Shown here in pieces: positions 34,905 to 46,003 of a stretch of 64,000 nucleotides of DNA (position 1 is the first letter of the stretch; each line of letters starts with the position of its first letter). The translations under genes and the position numbers were made by a program. Source of the DNA: Armigeres subalbatus (lineage: Eukaryota > Arthropoda > Insecta > Diptera > Culicidae); the NCBI RefSeq assembly GCF_024139115.2, contig NW_026942513.1, forward strand, positions 156,226 through 220,225, written 5' to 3'. The notes under the pieces were generated by a model that searched no databases, had not been told where the DNA came from, and was given only the letters and a program-made list of their open reading frames with translations.

Positions 34905-34921
34905 AGTACTTCGGCTCTGTT

Positions 34922-35437
34922 GGACAAGAAGTTACGTATCTCGAAGCCACCTCTGGAGTGAACATGCTTGACGTCGTTTATCATTCGTACCGCCTCGTCA
35001 ACTGTTCTAAAACTGTCGAGATAGTCGTCGACATAATGGTGCTCCTTGATGGCGACTGCAGCTCGAGGATAGTATCGGGAAAACTGTTCGGCGGTTACGT
35101 TTTTGACGTATTGAGCCGAGGATGGTGAGCACGTTGACCCAAACATAGTGACGTCGATTGCATAGGTCTGCACTGCTTCGTGTGGGCTGTGGCGAAACAG
35201 GAACAGTTGAGTATTTCTGTCTTTCGGCTGTAGCTTAATTTGGAGAAATATCTCCCTAATGTCCCCAGAAACAGCTACTGGAAACAGGCGAAATCCAATG
35301 AGGACTCTCGGTAAAGGTGTAAGTAGATCGGGACATTTCAACAAATAGGAGTAAAAAGAAATGCCTCCAACTTTTGCTGCGGCATCCCAGATCAATCTGA
35401 TCTTGCCCGTTTTTTTTGGTGTTGTGACAACTCCCAA
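34922..35437 (-). pseudogene. BEL/Pao reverse transcriptase
   Basis: Starts LGVVTTPKKTGKIRLIWDAA and continues PVAVSGDIREIFLQIKL (motif A; the usual Met-Phe-His-Gln is altered to Ile-Phe-Leu-Gln), TMFGSTCSPSSAQYV (motif B region) and HHYVDDYLDSF (motif C). YVDDYLDS is diagnostic of BEL/Pao. A frameshift near 35420 separates it from the upstream polyprotein, and it is cut by the 197-bp retroposon at its end. Confidence 0.87.
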
Positions 35438-36090
35438 AGGAAGAAATCAAGCTCTCCGTTGATCCATAGTACCCACTCTGTCTCGCTAACCTTGTGTATG
35501 TAGTTTTTCTGTTCGAAATCGTTTAACTGCTGTTGTATTCGCTGCATCATTGTTGAATCATTCTGCAGATTTTTCTCTAGTGATTTCATACAACGTAGTG
35601 CCATGGGATAGGTGTCCGGAAACTCTAGATTGTCCAATTTCCAGAGGAGACCTGTTTGAAATCCGGTTTCGATCCGCCGTGTCGTTGCTTCGAGAATCCG
35701 CCTTGCTCTTTTATCATCTTCGGATTCGAGTTTATCAGCAGGAGTCGCGATTCCACAGCTTTCCAATGTGAAGTAATCTCGTAGCTGCTCGTTTAGTAAC
35801 TCTTCAGACTTAGTTATGTGAAAGTTAACAGTAACGGTCGGCGTTGGGTTGGCTGACACATTGCCGTATATACTCCAACCAAGAAGACACTTGGCTGCGA
35901 TAGGGTCATGTGATCCGCCTTGGCGTAATCTTAACGGTACACCAAGGCGAAGATTGTCAAGCCCGATTAACAGCTTTGGTCGAACATGATCGTACCCTTC
36001 TACCGGTAGTCCTTTCAGGTGTGGAAAACGATTGCTTAATTCGCGGTAGTAGACGACGAATGCAGTAGTGTGTGATGTTTTAACTGACAT
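35392..36090 (-). pseudogene. BEL/Pao protease-region remnant and RT N-terminal linker
   Basis: It contains LSNRFPHLKGLPVEGYDHVR, KLLIGLDNLRLGVPLRLRQG and CLLGWSIYG, the C-terminal part of the BEL aspartic-protease region. It then runs into EELLNEQLRDYFTLESCG and the linker to the RT. No D-S/T-G active-site motif is visible. The upstream nucleocapsid passes almost directly into this segment near 36050-36090, so the catalytic part of the protease is deleted. Confidence 0.78.
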
Positions 36091-36467
36091 CCTTCAACCC
36101 CGCATCCGCGCCACGACTTACATGGCCACTTACCGTGGCTGTTCAGACACGTCCTGCACAAACCTTTGCTTTGCATTGTCTTCCACCGTTCATCTACGCT
36201 CAACTGCTTAAACTTCAGACATTCAGCAACTCTATGCCCTTCGCGATCGCAAACTACACACTGTTTCACAATTATCTTTGTGTTCGCACCCGTTTTCTGG
36301 ACACGAGGGGCCTCCTCCGTGGAATGCGTTTGAATTCGTGCTCTTTCCTGTACTCTTGCTGAATGTCCTTGCTTCCCGGCATTTTGGCTTTTGATAAGTC
36401 CCGGAAGCTCGAAACTAACTTCGCTAGCCGCGCTTTCGAGCTTCGACATAAATTCGCCGAATGTCAA
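36036..36467 (-). pseudogene. BEL/Pao gag nucleocapsid segment
   Basis: Begins TFGEFMSKLESAASEVS and contains a CCHC knuckle, CVVCDREGHRVAEC. A second Cys/His-rich stretch follows, GLCRTCLNSHGKWPCK and CGVEGCQLKHHTLLH, typical of the BEL gag-pol boundary. It is joined by frameshift to the capsid segment on the right and to the protease remnant on the left. Confidence 0.83.
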
Positions 36468-36492
36468 AACGGTAGCACGTGGTTGTATTCCT

Positions 36493-37062
36493 TTAAATCA
36501 GCATCGGATTAGAGAGATGCTCCTGCTGTTGCGCGGCTTGTAAATGGTCGACAAAATTTTGGACCGCTAATCCGAACTCTAGAATACTTTCAGGCCTGTC
36601 CTGTCTAGGGCCCGGCGTTCTCCTAATCTGTTCATGGAGTGACCTAATTAGTAGTTCAGGGCGGCCGTAGAGTGTTCGAAGTGTATTGATAACGTGAGGT
36701 ACATTAGCTGGAAGTAGAAGTCTGCTGCGTACCGCTTTCCGGGCATGTCCTGTGAGGCATCGTTGTAACCGCACGAGATTTTCCGCGTTTGAATATCCAC
36801 ATGCAACGGTAGACTGTTCCAAACTGTTAATAAACATCGGCCAATCTGCCGGATTTCCGTTGAACATTGGCAGGTCTTTCCCAACAACTTGTCGCGCCGC
36901 TATCTGTTGTGAGTTGAGAACCGCTGGAGGCTCCTCCGACAAAGATGTTTCTCTTCCAGATCGCATTTCAGGTGGATTTATAATTGCAGATGGATTCACA
37001 ATCTTGCTGGGATGGCTGTGTTCCACCGGGGGATCCCGATACTGAAATCTTGGAACTGCCAT
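36493..37062 (-). pseudogene. BEL/Pao gag capsid-like segment
   Basis: DLPMFNGNPADWPMFINSLE followed by LVRLQRCLTGHARKAVRS and LRTLYGRPELLIRSL is the conserved helical gag region of BEL/Pao and related elements. It follows the PHD-coiled-coil part with only a small frameshift, so the two were one protein. Confidence 0.83.
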
Positions 37063-37066
37063 AGCA

Positions 37067-38143
37067 TTACGAAGATTCGAAGCCCTCGGAAGCGACCTTG
37101 CATTGTATTGGAAGGGGTGTGCTCAAAGAAGGCCCTAGATGTGATTGCGACTGTGCAGTAGCTCCTATTGTTCGTGGATTAAATGACTGATAAACCATCG
37201 GTGGACAAGAAGAAATTCTAGCGGGGATGGGCTCCGAATCATGAAGAGGGCGTGAAGACGAGACAAATTGTTGAAATGACTCCCTGACCGTAACGGAACG
37301 AACGTCTCGTGGAACGGATTGCACACCTCGTACAAACCTGTTCAACGACAATGAACCGAATGGTTCAGTGATGACCGGATTCCTGACCGGGTACATACTC
37401 GTGATACGGCCTTTTTCAGCAGGCAGGCATTGAGATTGTTGTGGCGACAGCTTCGCAATCATAACAGTCGAAGCATCCTGTACTTCGATCGGGGCCGGAG
37501 GAACCATTGTTGTAACAGCGTCACCTTGTACACCTGTTGATTTCCTGTCGGTCATCCCTCTGGATGGATGAGCTGTCAACCATTTTGACACTTTCTCAAC
37601 GGAATTCGTTGTGGCCTCCACAACACTCCCTCGTTCGGATAGCTGTAGAAGAATTTCGTTCCTCTTCTCTAGCGATTCACGTCGGATCGTTTGCTGCTTT
37701 GCAAGACGCAGACGATTTGCTTCTAATGTGCGTTGACGTAGTAGTGATTCCTCCTCTAGTAGCTTTCTCTTCTCCTCCAGCTTCCGCTGTGCTTCTTCGA
37801 GTTCCAGTTGTTCTAGTTGCGCTTTTGTGACTGACGACTGGGAACCGGCACTACGAATAGACGGCACCTTGCTGCCTTTATTGGATTTTTCTGATCTCGC
37901 TTCAACGTCTTTGATGCCCTGGATTCCCTTTGTTTGGGCCCTCAGTACACGTTGATTGCAGTCAGCTTCCTGTCTGCACTCTTTGCAGATGAATGGACGG
38001 CGTTTAATGGCTTCATCAACCCCTGCGCATCGAAAGTGTTCCCATTGGCGACACTGGTCACATGAGAACATATGAGCGACTTCTGAATCCGGACCGGAAC
38101 ATGTTTTACACTGATACACTGATCGGTCATGACGTCCTGTCAT
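37067..38143 (-). CDS. BEL/Pao gag N-terminus: PHD finger plus coiled coil
   Basis: A 358-codon frame starts with ATG at 38143. Residues about 10-58 form a PHD-type finger (CKTC, CDQC, HFRC, CKEC: Cys4-His-Cys3). Residues about 110-175 are a charged helix with heptads (LEQLELEEAQRKLEEKRKLL) predicted to be a coiled coil. The rest is Ser/Pro-rich linker. PHD fingers read histone H3 tails and occur in some mosquito BEL gags, where they could help tether the particle or steer integration; this role is inference. The frame shifts into the capsid segment at 37062. Confidence 0.83.
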   Translation of the reverse strand: MTGRHDRSVYQCKTCSGPDSEVAHMFSCDQCRQWEHFRCAGVDEAIKRRPFICKECRQEADCNQRVLRAQTKGIQGIKDVEARSEKSNKGSKVPSIRSAGSQSSVTKAQLEQLELEEAQRKLEEKRKLLEEESLLRQRTLEANRLRLAKQQTIRRESLEKRNEILLQLSERGSVVEATTNSVEKVSKWLTAHPSRGMTDRKSTGVQGDAVTTMVPPAPIEVQDASTVMIAKLSPQQSQCLPAEKGRITSMYPVRNPVITEPFGSLSLNRFVRGVQSVPRDVRSVTVRESFQQFVSSSRPLHDSEPIPARISSCPPMVYQSFNPRTIGATAQSQSHLGPSLSTPLPIQCKVASEGFESS

Positions 38144-38173
38144 CTTAATCCCACGTACAAAACTCTTAAAGGA

Positions 38174-38849
38174 TGTTGTGGGGGAGTAGATATTCCAAAT
38201 CTCAAGAGCAAACCAGTTTTTTTGAGGGTAAGTTTTAAGCTAAAAAATGCTTTTAATTAGCATTTTGCGATATTACAAGGCGATATACTCACAGTTTTGG
38301 TGAACTTTTTACTTCACGATCTTGTAACGACAATGTGCGTATTAGCTATTCTTTCCTAACATAACATATTCAAATTGAGATAAGTTCAAGGTAAATTCAA
38401 TGCTACTACTTACAGTTTAGATCATATGTCTATTCTAATTCCTTTCTGATGTATATTAACTAAGGTACGATGAAACTCAACCCGGATCTGAGAGTGATTC
38501 TTATTAGAATACGTGGTCGGTCAATTATATAGCGTAGTAAGCATGTACCTTATTGTATTGGTAAAACCTGGCGACGTATTTATACAATAATTAAGGTACT
38601 TACGATAACTAAATGTAATTGGAATAACTAATCTTATTGGGAAAAATGTATATAATATTACTTTTAATCGAAGCAAATGTGCGAAGAACTACTATTTTGA
38701 TGACTCAGCAATGATCACGTATTGTGTCGAATTTAGTTCTCTCCTCTTTCGTTCGCGCTATTCGTTTTTAACCTGACATTTGACCATCGTTGTGACCAAT
38801 CCCATGACTGGTCACAGTTTACCTACGACAGGGGTGTCTCGTCGCGACA
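38174..38849 (-). repeat. Putative 5' LTR of the BEL/Pao element
   Basis: On the minus strand it starts TGTCGCGACGAGACACC and ends CTCCCCCACAACA, a TGT...ACA pair typical of BEL LTRs, 30 bp before the gag ATG. Because the 3' LTR is missing the boundaries cannot be confirmed by comparison. Confidence 0.55.
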
Positions 38850-38937
38850 ATGTCAAAGGCCCCGAATTAGCAATACTCTCAACTTTAACTATTAGTTTTT
38901 TGTAGTTCCTCGTCGTTCAACATTCTCTCGAATTAGG

Positions 38938-40065
38938 CGTGTTTCATTGCTTAACAGACTTAACAGACTGTACCAGCCTTTCCCAAGCACCCAAGCTCCG
39001 CTTCATCGTCATAATGGTGAACAATCGTGAAAGGTCCTCATCGATTTGCACTCGTAGACCATGTCCCGCTCCCTGGAAGTTTGTTCCATTGTCGCTGAAG
39101 ATTTCGATTGACGATCCTCGGCGGCCAATGAATTGTCGTGCACAGGAGATGCACATAGCCGTTGACAAACTGTACTGATCGTACCGTGAGACACGTGAAG
39201 AGAGCGATCCATCGCTTTACGTTTGAGCGTCCCACTTTTGTCAGTTATGGTTTAAAATAATCCAGACCCACGTAGCTAAACGGACGAGCATTCGTTGTCA
39301 GACGAACTGGAGGTAGTGCAGTCATCGATGGATCATTTGGACGAGGACCTTGAACAATTGGCACCGAAATGCATTTTTTTTTTTCAAAACCTGGTGTAGG
39401 TTCACAATGTTGTAGCGTTGACGAACCTCGTTGACGACGGTTTCATTGTTCGCATGAAGGTAAGGGCGATGGCAATTCTCCACTAGCACATTCACTGCTC
39501 GGTGCTTTGGCGGCAAGATACCCGGGTACACACCCTTCCCTGCTAGTATACGGCTCTGTTGCCACATTAAACCGGTGTCATCAAGTGTAGGTATTAGCTG
39601 AAACCAGGCACTTTTCCGATCCAGGGCATCTTCTGAGATTTATTACGTTCGAGGGTGGATATTTCATTCGGTTAACTCTCGCGCTGTATGAGTTTCATAA
39701 TTCTACACTGTGCTTCAATAAGCTTGTCTTGTGTAAAGGATCCCTGCTGCAGCTGTTTTGGTTTAGCGATGTTTAGAGAGAAAACGAAGAAAATATGCCA
39801 TAGTGTGCAATATTCGCTTTCAATTCCACTACGAAGTTCAGTAACACTGAAGTTCTGGCCATCCTCGGCTGAGGATTCGGGCTCTATGAAAAACGGGAGT
39901 AGCCCGAGAGGGCCGAACAGTGACATGACACATAATAAAATTTGTCGTTTCGTAGGTCCAGTTGACCTCCAGTTTCGTAGATGAATCCCTCGTTGTAACA
40001 TGGCTGATGTTCTTCCGTAGACTACAGTCTTGTACAACAGCAAATGTGATAGCTGTATGCTTCAC
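38938..40065 (-). pseudogene. Second, more decayed BEL/Pao pol fragment
   Basis: From right to left: LCVMSLFGPLGLLPFFIE (after RT), then ILAGKGVYPGILPPKHRAVN and HANNETVVNEVRQRYNI (integrase zinc-binding region), GRSNVKRWIALFTCLTVRSV (catalytic start), SIEIFSDNGTNFQGAG (second Asp) and GAWERLVQSVK (Glu motif). The order matches the first BEL copy but the lineage differs, and there is no RNase H core between 39840 and 39600, implying a deletion. Many stops and shifts are present. Confidence 0.8.
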
Positions 40066-40173
40066 TCACCCACGAATGTTGACGCCCGTAGATGCACCAC
40101 CACCCCAGTCGTGTTTTGACGGCTATTGGATCCTTCTCCTTTCTTAACCTTGAATGCAACAGTAAGTTTGAGC

Positions 40174-41604
40174 TTTACTTACTTACTTATGGGTCCTGTA
40201 CACCTCCGGTGGTGAAAAGGGCCGACTTGAAAGATCTCCATCCTGAGCGATGTCCAGCTATCGCTTTAACCTGTTGCCAGGTTAGATTGCGGTCGACTTC
40301 TTTTATTTCTTTATTGAGGCTTTGCCGCCATGAGCCTCTGGGTCTGCCTCTGCTGCGATGTCCCGCTGGGTTCCAGTCTAATGCTTGTTTACAGATTTCG
40401 TTTCCGCCCCTACGTAGAGTGTGGCCGACCCAGCCCCACTTCCGATCCCGAATTTATGTTGCTATCGGAATCTGGTGACACCGACGATGGAGGTCGTTGT
40501 TAGAGATCCAGTTGTGAGGCCACCTGGCCCGAATTATATACCGCAAGCATCTGTTGATGAACACCTGCAGCCGTTGAGTGTTCTCCACTGATTCACACCA
40601 TGTTTTGTTAGTGTAAAACAGCACAGATTTCACGTTAGAGTTGAAAATTCGTATTTTGGTGCGTTCACTTATCTGCCTGTTTTCCAGATATTTCTTAAAC
40701 TCGCAAAGGTAGCCCTTGCTTTCTTGATCCGTGCGCCTATGTCGATCTTGGTACCGCCGTCTGACGCCATTTGGCTACCAAGATATTGGAGGTTTTCAAC
40801 ATTCTCCACTAGTTGCCCGGCTACTGTGAAACTGGAAGGGGTCACCGTGTTTACATCCAACGAGTTGGTTTTGTTGCCGTTGATGACTAAGCCTGCCGAA
40901 GAGAAGTGCTCGGCAAGGTCGTCGAGCTTACTTGAGCGAGGAGTGCAACGTCATCAGCCAATTCGAAGTCGTTTAGGTGCTCCATGGTTTGGTTCACGGT
41001 CAATTGCACCTACCAGAATCTCGTCGATTACGATGAGGAACAGTAACGGTGATAGAATACATCCTTTGCTCACACCAGCTACCACCCGGATAGGGTCGGA
41101 CAAAACTCCGTTGTGCATCATTCACATGAGAAGGCCTCGTACTGTGTCTCGATGAGACCAATGATTTTCTCAGGAACCCCCTTGCGTTTTAGGGCGCCTC
41201 ACATATTCTCGTGATGGACACGGTCGAAAGCATTTTCTTAGTCAATGAGTACCAAGTAAAGGGACTCTTGGAATTCGTTGATCTGCTCCAGAATGATACG
41301 GAGCGTGACAATATGGTCCACACAGGATTTTCCGGTACGGAATCCGGCCTGCTGCCGCCGGAGAGTTGCATCGATCTTCTCCTGAATCCGGGCTAGGATA
41401 ACTTTGCATAGAACTTTGAGAACGGTGCACACCAACATAATGCCTCGCCAGATATCGCATACAGTCAGGTCACCCTTTCTGGACACCTTCACTAAGATAC
41501 CTTGCAACCAGCCGACCAGGAAAGTTGGGGTGTCCCAGATATTACGAAATAAACGATGCAGTAGTTGAGCAGATGTCATGGGGTCAGCTTTGAGCATCTC
41601 GGCT
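40174..41604 (-). pseudogene. LINE reverse transcriptase, 5'-truncated
   Basis: Right to left: VSAEMLKADP, GILVKVSRKGDLTVCDIWRG, RRQQAGFRTGKSCVDHIVTL and ESLYLVLID (near motif A), SKGCILSPLLFLIVIDEI (motif B), then FTVAGQLVENVENLQYLGSQ, ARATFASLRNIWK and a C-terminal RDRKWGWVGHTLRRGGN / HRSRGRPRGSW / VKAIAGHRSGW ending in GGVQDP. A short AAGT-repeat tail follows at about 40174-40190. It is cut at the left end of the RT by the minisatellite at 41605. The clade is uncertain (RTE- or L1-like). Several stops lie around 41100-41230. Confidence 0.78.
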
Positions 41605-41862
41605 GATACATTTGGCCGTATAGGACATTTGACCGAATATGACATTTGGCCGAATAGGACATTTGGTTGAATAGGACATTTGACCGAATTGGTCATTTGG
41701 CCGAACAATGTCTTATTCAGCGAAATGTTCAATGTGGCCAAATGTTCTATTCGGTGAAAGGTCCTATTCGGCTAATTGACCCTTTCCTAATGGTCTGTCC
41801 AACCAAATGGTATATTTGGCATTCGGCCGAACGGTATTCGGCCAAACGGCCCTTCTCCATTC
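41605..41862. repeat. Minisatellite around GGACATTTGGCCGAATA
   Basis: About ten imperfect units of 16-20 bp (ACATTTGGCCGAATAGG, ACATTTGACCGAAT and so on), in both orientations towards the right end. Small frames here are by-products. Confidence 0.8.
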
Positions 41863-41929
41863 TAACCGTCTGCAAAAAAAAAAGTTTAATAATAACTCTC
41901 GTGCGGCTGCTACACTGAGTGTTGTGGCC

Positions 41930-42125
41930 CGCTGCTCTAGTGACTGAAGGCTGCGGTACCGAAAGCCGCTGCACCGAAGTTTGCTGCACTTTAGGCTGCC
42001 GTACCGAAGGCTGCTGCACTGGAAGCTGCTGTACTGAAGGCTGATGTATCATACATTGCTGCATCGAATACTGCTTCACCGATGACTGCCGGCTGCTGCG
42101 CTGAAAGCTGTTGCACTGGAGACGA
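41930..42125. repeat. Imperfect 15-bp GCTGC-rich tandem repeat
   Basis: Units such as CTGAAGGCTGCTGTA repeat at about 15-bp spacing. On the minus strand they read as a Gln-Pro-Ser-Val periodic peptide (QQPSVRQPKVQQTSVQ) in a 110-codon frame. No domain follows, so the frame is not called as a gene. Confidence 0.6.
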
Positions 42126-42679
42126 ATGCACCATATGGTGTTGCACTAGAGGTCTGAATTGGAATTTGTTGGGTCATCACGGTTTCCAATTGTCGCTTCC
42201 ACATTCTTCATTCTCACCTGATTGTATGCTGTCGGAGCCGTTGATGAACGATGCACCGGCGTACGTATGCCTTCGATCTCTCCCTGCATATCTCCAATTA
42301 TTGTTGTTAAATGTAAATTAGCTTACTGAGGAGATGTTGGCTCTGATTTCTGCAGACAACGTTCTAGACGCACCGGCAAAAAATGAATCAGGCCTATACT
42401 AACGTAATTTGACAAAGTGACGTATACGCCATTTTTCAAAAATGGTGTTAACGAGTTGTACTCATCGAGCTCTTTAACAGAAAAATGAAGAACATGCATG
42501 TTGTAATTTGGCACATATGTCACTTTGTCCGATTAAGGCAGCATAGTCATCTGATGATCAACGTCTGTTCGGGGAGCAACAGGGAGTCATCTGTGATTTT
42601 AAAGGCAGGAATAGCTCGATCACGAAAAAAAAAGAGATCGAAGTATGCCTCGATTGTGGCCGGAAGCAATTTTTAACAG

Positions 42680-43310
42680 CTGTCAAGAATTTTAACGTTT
42701 TTCAAAGAAGAAAAATAATGTGTTGAGCGAACAAAAAAAATTGAAACCAAGCGACGGTTCTCACGTACCAGTTTGATTAAGAAGAAAAGCTGAAAAATCT
42801 TGTTGCCAATGCCAATGCTGTTGAATGCCGTAGGTTTGGAATCTTGCGAAAGTACCGGGACGCAGTCAATAGTAACGGGACGAAGTTCTTGTTGAGGGAC
42901 CTTGCAGCTCTAATGCAGTTGTTTCCGGAGACGTTTTTCGATTAGATGCGGACATGCAGATGAAGGTTTGATGACCGTTTCGTGATTATTGTGGGACCTT
43001 TAAGAAGCTTTCCCGCTATTCTGACTCTACTGAATTTTATTGATCAAACAAAATGCCAGAGGATTGGTGAGTTTTAACTGGTTGAATACCTGGAAATCCA
43101 GGTGAGTATAATCCGTAATTTGTTTCTCTAAATTTCATCAGTTAATTTTCAATGACGATACATCATTTATCTAATTTAAATGTTTAAAAACTTTAAAATT
43201 ATCTAAAATGTTGTGATGAATGTAAATATTTTAATATTGAAATAGTTAATGGGTATTGATTATGATTGATATGGACACATGGGCTTGAATGAAGGAGCAA
43301 AACAATTTGT
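42680..43310. other. Unassigned DNA with a short coding-like patch
   Basis: Around 42790-42950 one plus frame reads LRKYRDAVNSNGTKFLLRDL then ALMQLFPETFF before stops. This may be a transposase remnant, but the family is not recognised. Nothing else was seen. Confidence 0.3.
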
Positions 43311-44577
43311 TTTTTGCCTTTCTCGTACACCAAGGTGTAACGAAAAGGCTATATATTCACTTCCAAGGCGATTTTATGATAGGAGGTCCGGAAACACTAT
43401 GGGTATATACCAATCGACTCAGCTCGACGAATTGAGATGAGCAGAGGATAGCATAGGGATCTATGCTATCCGCTGCTATCATGTCAAATAAGCTCACGGA
43501 GTACATATGACTCTGCATTAATTTTCTTAATTTATCTATACAAACAATATTCAATTTTCCATTGTCACATACATATGTTGTAAAACATTCATCAACACCT
43601 GACCTGTCCGAAAAAACCACCTTTTCATAGAACGATGTTTGCGCCAATTTACGCTACTAATATTCTTGGCACTCCAAAATACAGTGCCTCTTATACTCTA
43701 CGCAAATAATCGCACATTGGTTCAGAACCAGTATAGGAATAAATATAAACGTTCAAAGTTCAGTTCACTTATCTTTTCTTGGATTCTTATAGAATTTTTG
43801 TTCTTTTTGCTTTTGTATTTTCCTTCAATTAATATGAAAAGCATTATAGTTCAGAAATCTGAAATTTTCGCGATTTTATGCCTACAATATTGTATTATAA
43901 CCAAAATGTTATTAAACGTTTAGAATCATAATGTTAACATCTTTTGTACAATACAAGCTAAGTTAATACATGAACCATTTGTCATTTTACACAATTCCTA
44001 GAAAACGACAAAATACTGTTTTTGAACAAATTGGCACCGAATCTTTCAATTTCTTCGATACATGCTGGCATTATTCAACGCTCTGGCACACTTTCATTTC
44101 GGAAATGGTAAGCAGTGCTACATAATCTCCGTAGTTTTCAAAGTGCGTGTATATATGTAGTTTCTCAAACAAACGAAAAAAATCATACATTTCCGAACTA
44201 AATTTAATCTCTGTGCCAGAATACGTATTTTTGGACAAGGATTCAGAATGTATAAAAATCTCATTTTCCCCAATTATGTCACATATGCAAATTCTTAAAC
44301 AAACGATTCACATATAAGCAAACTATTTTCATATTTTGTCATTTCATATTATGTGTAGAGAAAAAATGTATTTTAAATGTAAGGCGCGTCACGTATTCTT
44401 CCACCTATCAGATAACTGCAGAGTTATTGTTAATTTTTGTTGAATAACCAGCCCACCATAGTCCAAAATATAGTTGTTTTGTACTTATCACGTTTATAAA
44501 TCCTCTGATTACAACGATATAAAAACCCAGATTAATCCACCTAGCGGTGATGATGCTTTTCTCGTGCGGTAAAAAAT

Positions 44578-45060
44578 AGTATTTTGGCCATAACTACCAA
44601 ACCTATTGTCCGATCCGTCCAATTTTCAATAGGAAACAATGGGGCAGTATACTGCGTCGAATGCAGCCTGTTGTGAGGAAATCCGTTCAGGGTAAGTGCA
44701 TTAAAAATGAGCTAGACTTTTTTACGCGCTTTTTTATGAGAAAAAGTATTTTGGCCATAACTACCAAACCTATTGTCCGATCCGTCCAATTTTCAATAGG
44801 AAACAATGGGGCAGTATACTGCGTCGAATGCAGCCTGTTGTGAGGGAATCCGTTTAGGGTAAGTGCATTAAAAGTGAGCTAGACTTTTTTACGCGCTTTT
44901 TTATGAGGAAAAGTATTTTGGCCATAACTTCCAAGCCCATAGTCCGATCCGGCCAATTTTCAATAGGAAACAATGGGGCAGTATAATGCGTCGAATGCAA
45001 CCTGTTGCGAGTAAATTGGTTGAGGGTAAGTGCAAAAAAAGTGAGCTAAACTTTTTGCTC
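44578..45060 (+). repeat. Three tandem copies of a 167-bp unit
   Basis: The unit starting AGTATTTTGGCCATAACTAC begins at 44578, 44745 and 44912, an exact 167-bp period. The first two are nearly identical; the third has more changes. Each contains AATAGGAAACAATGGGGCAG. Confidence 0.9.
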
Positions 45061-45068
45061 TTTTGGTG

Positions 45069-45119
45069 AGCACATACACACACACATACACACATACACA
45101 CACACACACACACACAGAC
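45069..45119. repeat. (CA)n microsatellite
   Basis: An interrupted (CA)n tract lies directly inside the right terminal repeat of the element 43311-45252. Confidence 0.9.
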
Positions 45120-45305
45120 ATCACCTCAATTCGTCGAGCTGAGTCGATTGGTATATAACACTATGGGTCTCCGAGCCTTCTATAAAAAGTTTGTTTTGTT
45201 TTTGTGAACATATAGCCTTTACGTATACTTAGTATACGAGAAAGGCAAAAAAGGAAAAAAAAAGTTTTTGATAAAAAAAAGTTCATTGTACGAGAAAGGC
45301 AAAAA

Positions 45306-46003
45306 AGTCAGAATACATATTCATATTAATCAAAACAATTATGTTATTATGTATGATACTGCCATCCGTCTTTTTATTTAATCTTTTCAGAAATCAAGAA
45401 GTCTATTTCTCGATCTTTGAACCATAATGAAACAATTTCCCGATCTGAACCAGAATATCTTTTGAAGAGCTTTTGAAAACCATTTCGATCTCTGAAGGCA
45501 TAAATCTAAAATCAACTGGCGTTGAAAAAAGGTCCTTTCTCGTTCAGGACATGGAATTGAAACTTGGTGAGAGAATTCCATTATATTAATTATATTAAAA
45601 TTATATTAACACTATATGATTATATACCAAAAAAATACCATCAGGGCACCCGATTGAAGCGATTTGGATAGGAAGAGTGGAATCGCCAACTTCCTATTGT
45701 TAACATCTCGTGGATAAAGGGCGGGCTCTTCTCCCCATCTATTGGGTCAATCTGGGAAACGAGGGCTAGATTATAATACTGTATGTACGAACTTTCTTCT
45801 GGAAGGAGATTCTCTATTCATCCCGTGGATTTGCACAAGTGTCTCTGCTTATGAAACCACCCCACCCATTTTTGGCCCTTCATACTGGAGTCTGATGAAA
45901 TACAAACAGTAGTATGATCATGATCAAATCGTTTGTCAGATATGGCCAGTGCTATCGGCAGGTGCCTTGCTACAATAGATGGTAGTATCATCATCATCAT
46001 CAT
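45306..46003 (+). repeat. Dispersed repeat copy A with (ATC)n tail, probable LINE 3' end
   Basis: It matches 57174-57873 over about 700 bp in the same orientation (shared CATCCGTCTTTT, CACCCGATTGAAGCGATTTG and GGCAGGTGCCTTGCT) and ends in (ATC)n. A non-coding 3' region with a microsatellite tail fits the 3' end of a non-LTR element. A SINE on the opposite strand adjoins the tail. Confidence 0.7.

Larger units (their letters stand above)
32218..38849 (-). mobile_element. BEL/Pao LTR retrotransposon, 3' truncated, with two nested insertions
   Basis: On the minus strand the order is LTR (38849-38174), a gag with PHD finger, coiled coil, capsid region and zinc knuckle, a protease-region remnant, RT with YVDDYLDS, RNase H and integrase. 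The element ends inside the integrase near 32218, with no 3' LTR. A 651-bp foldback MITE and a 197-bp retroposon interrupt it, both with clean target duplications. Numerous frameshifts make it inactive. Confidence 0.88.
43311..45252. mobile_element. TIR-bounded element with internal tandem units and (CA)n
   Basis: The left end, TTTTTTGCCTTTCTCGTAC... to GACTCAGCTCGACGAATTGA (43311-43438), is mirrored in inverse orientation at about 45122-45252. Both ends include ATATACCAATCGACTCAGCT. Internally there are three 167-bp tandem units and a CA tract just inside the right end. A further TACGAGAAAGGCAAAAAAG lies at about 45290-45308, so the right boundary could be there. No transposase was seen. Confidence 0.65.

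Noticed and set aside
41747..42079. 110-codon Gln/Pro/Ser/Val repeat peptide on the minus strand
   Set aside because: Composed almost wholly of a 15-bp imperfect repeat with no unique domain or splice context; kept as a repeat.
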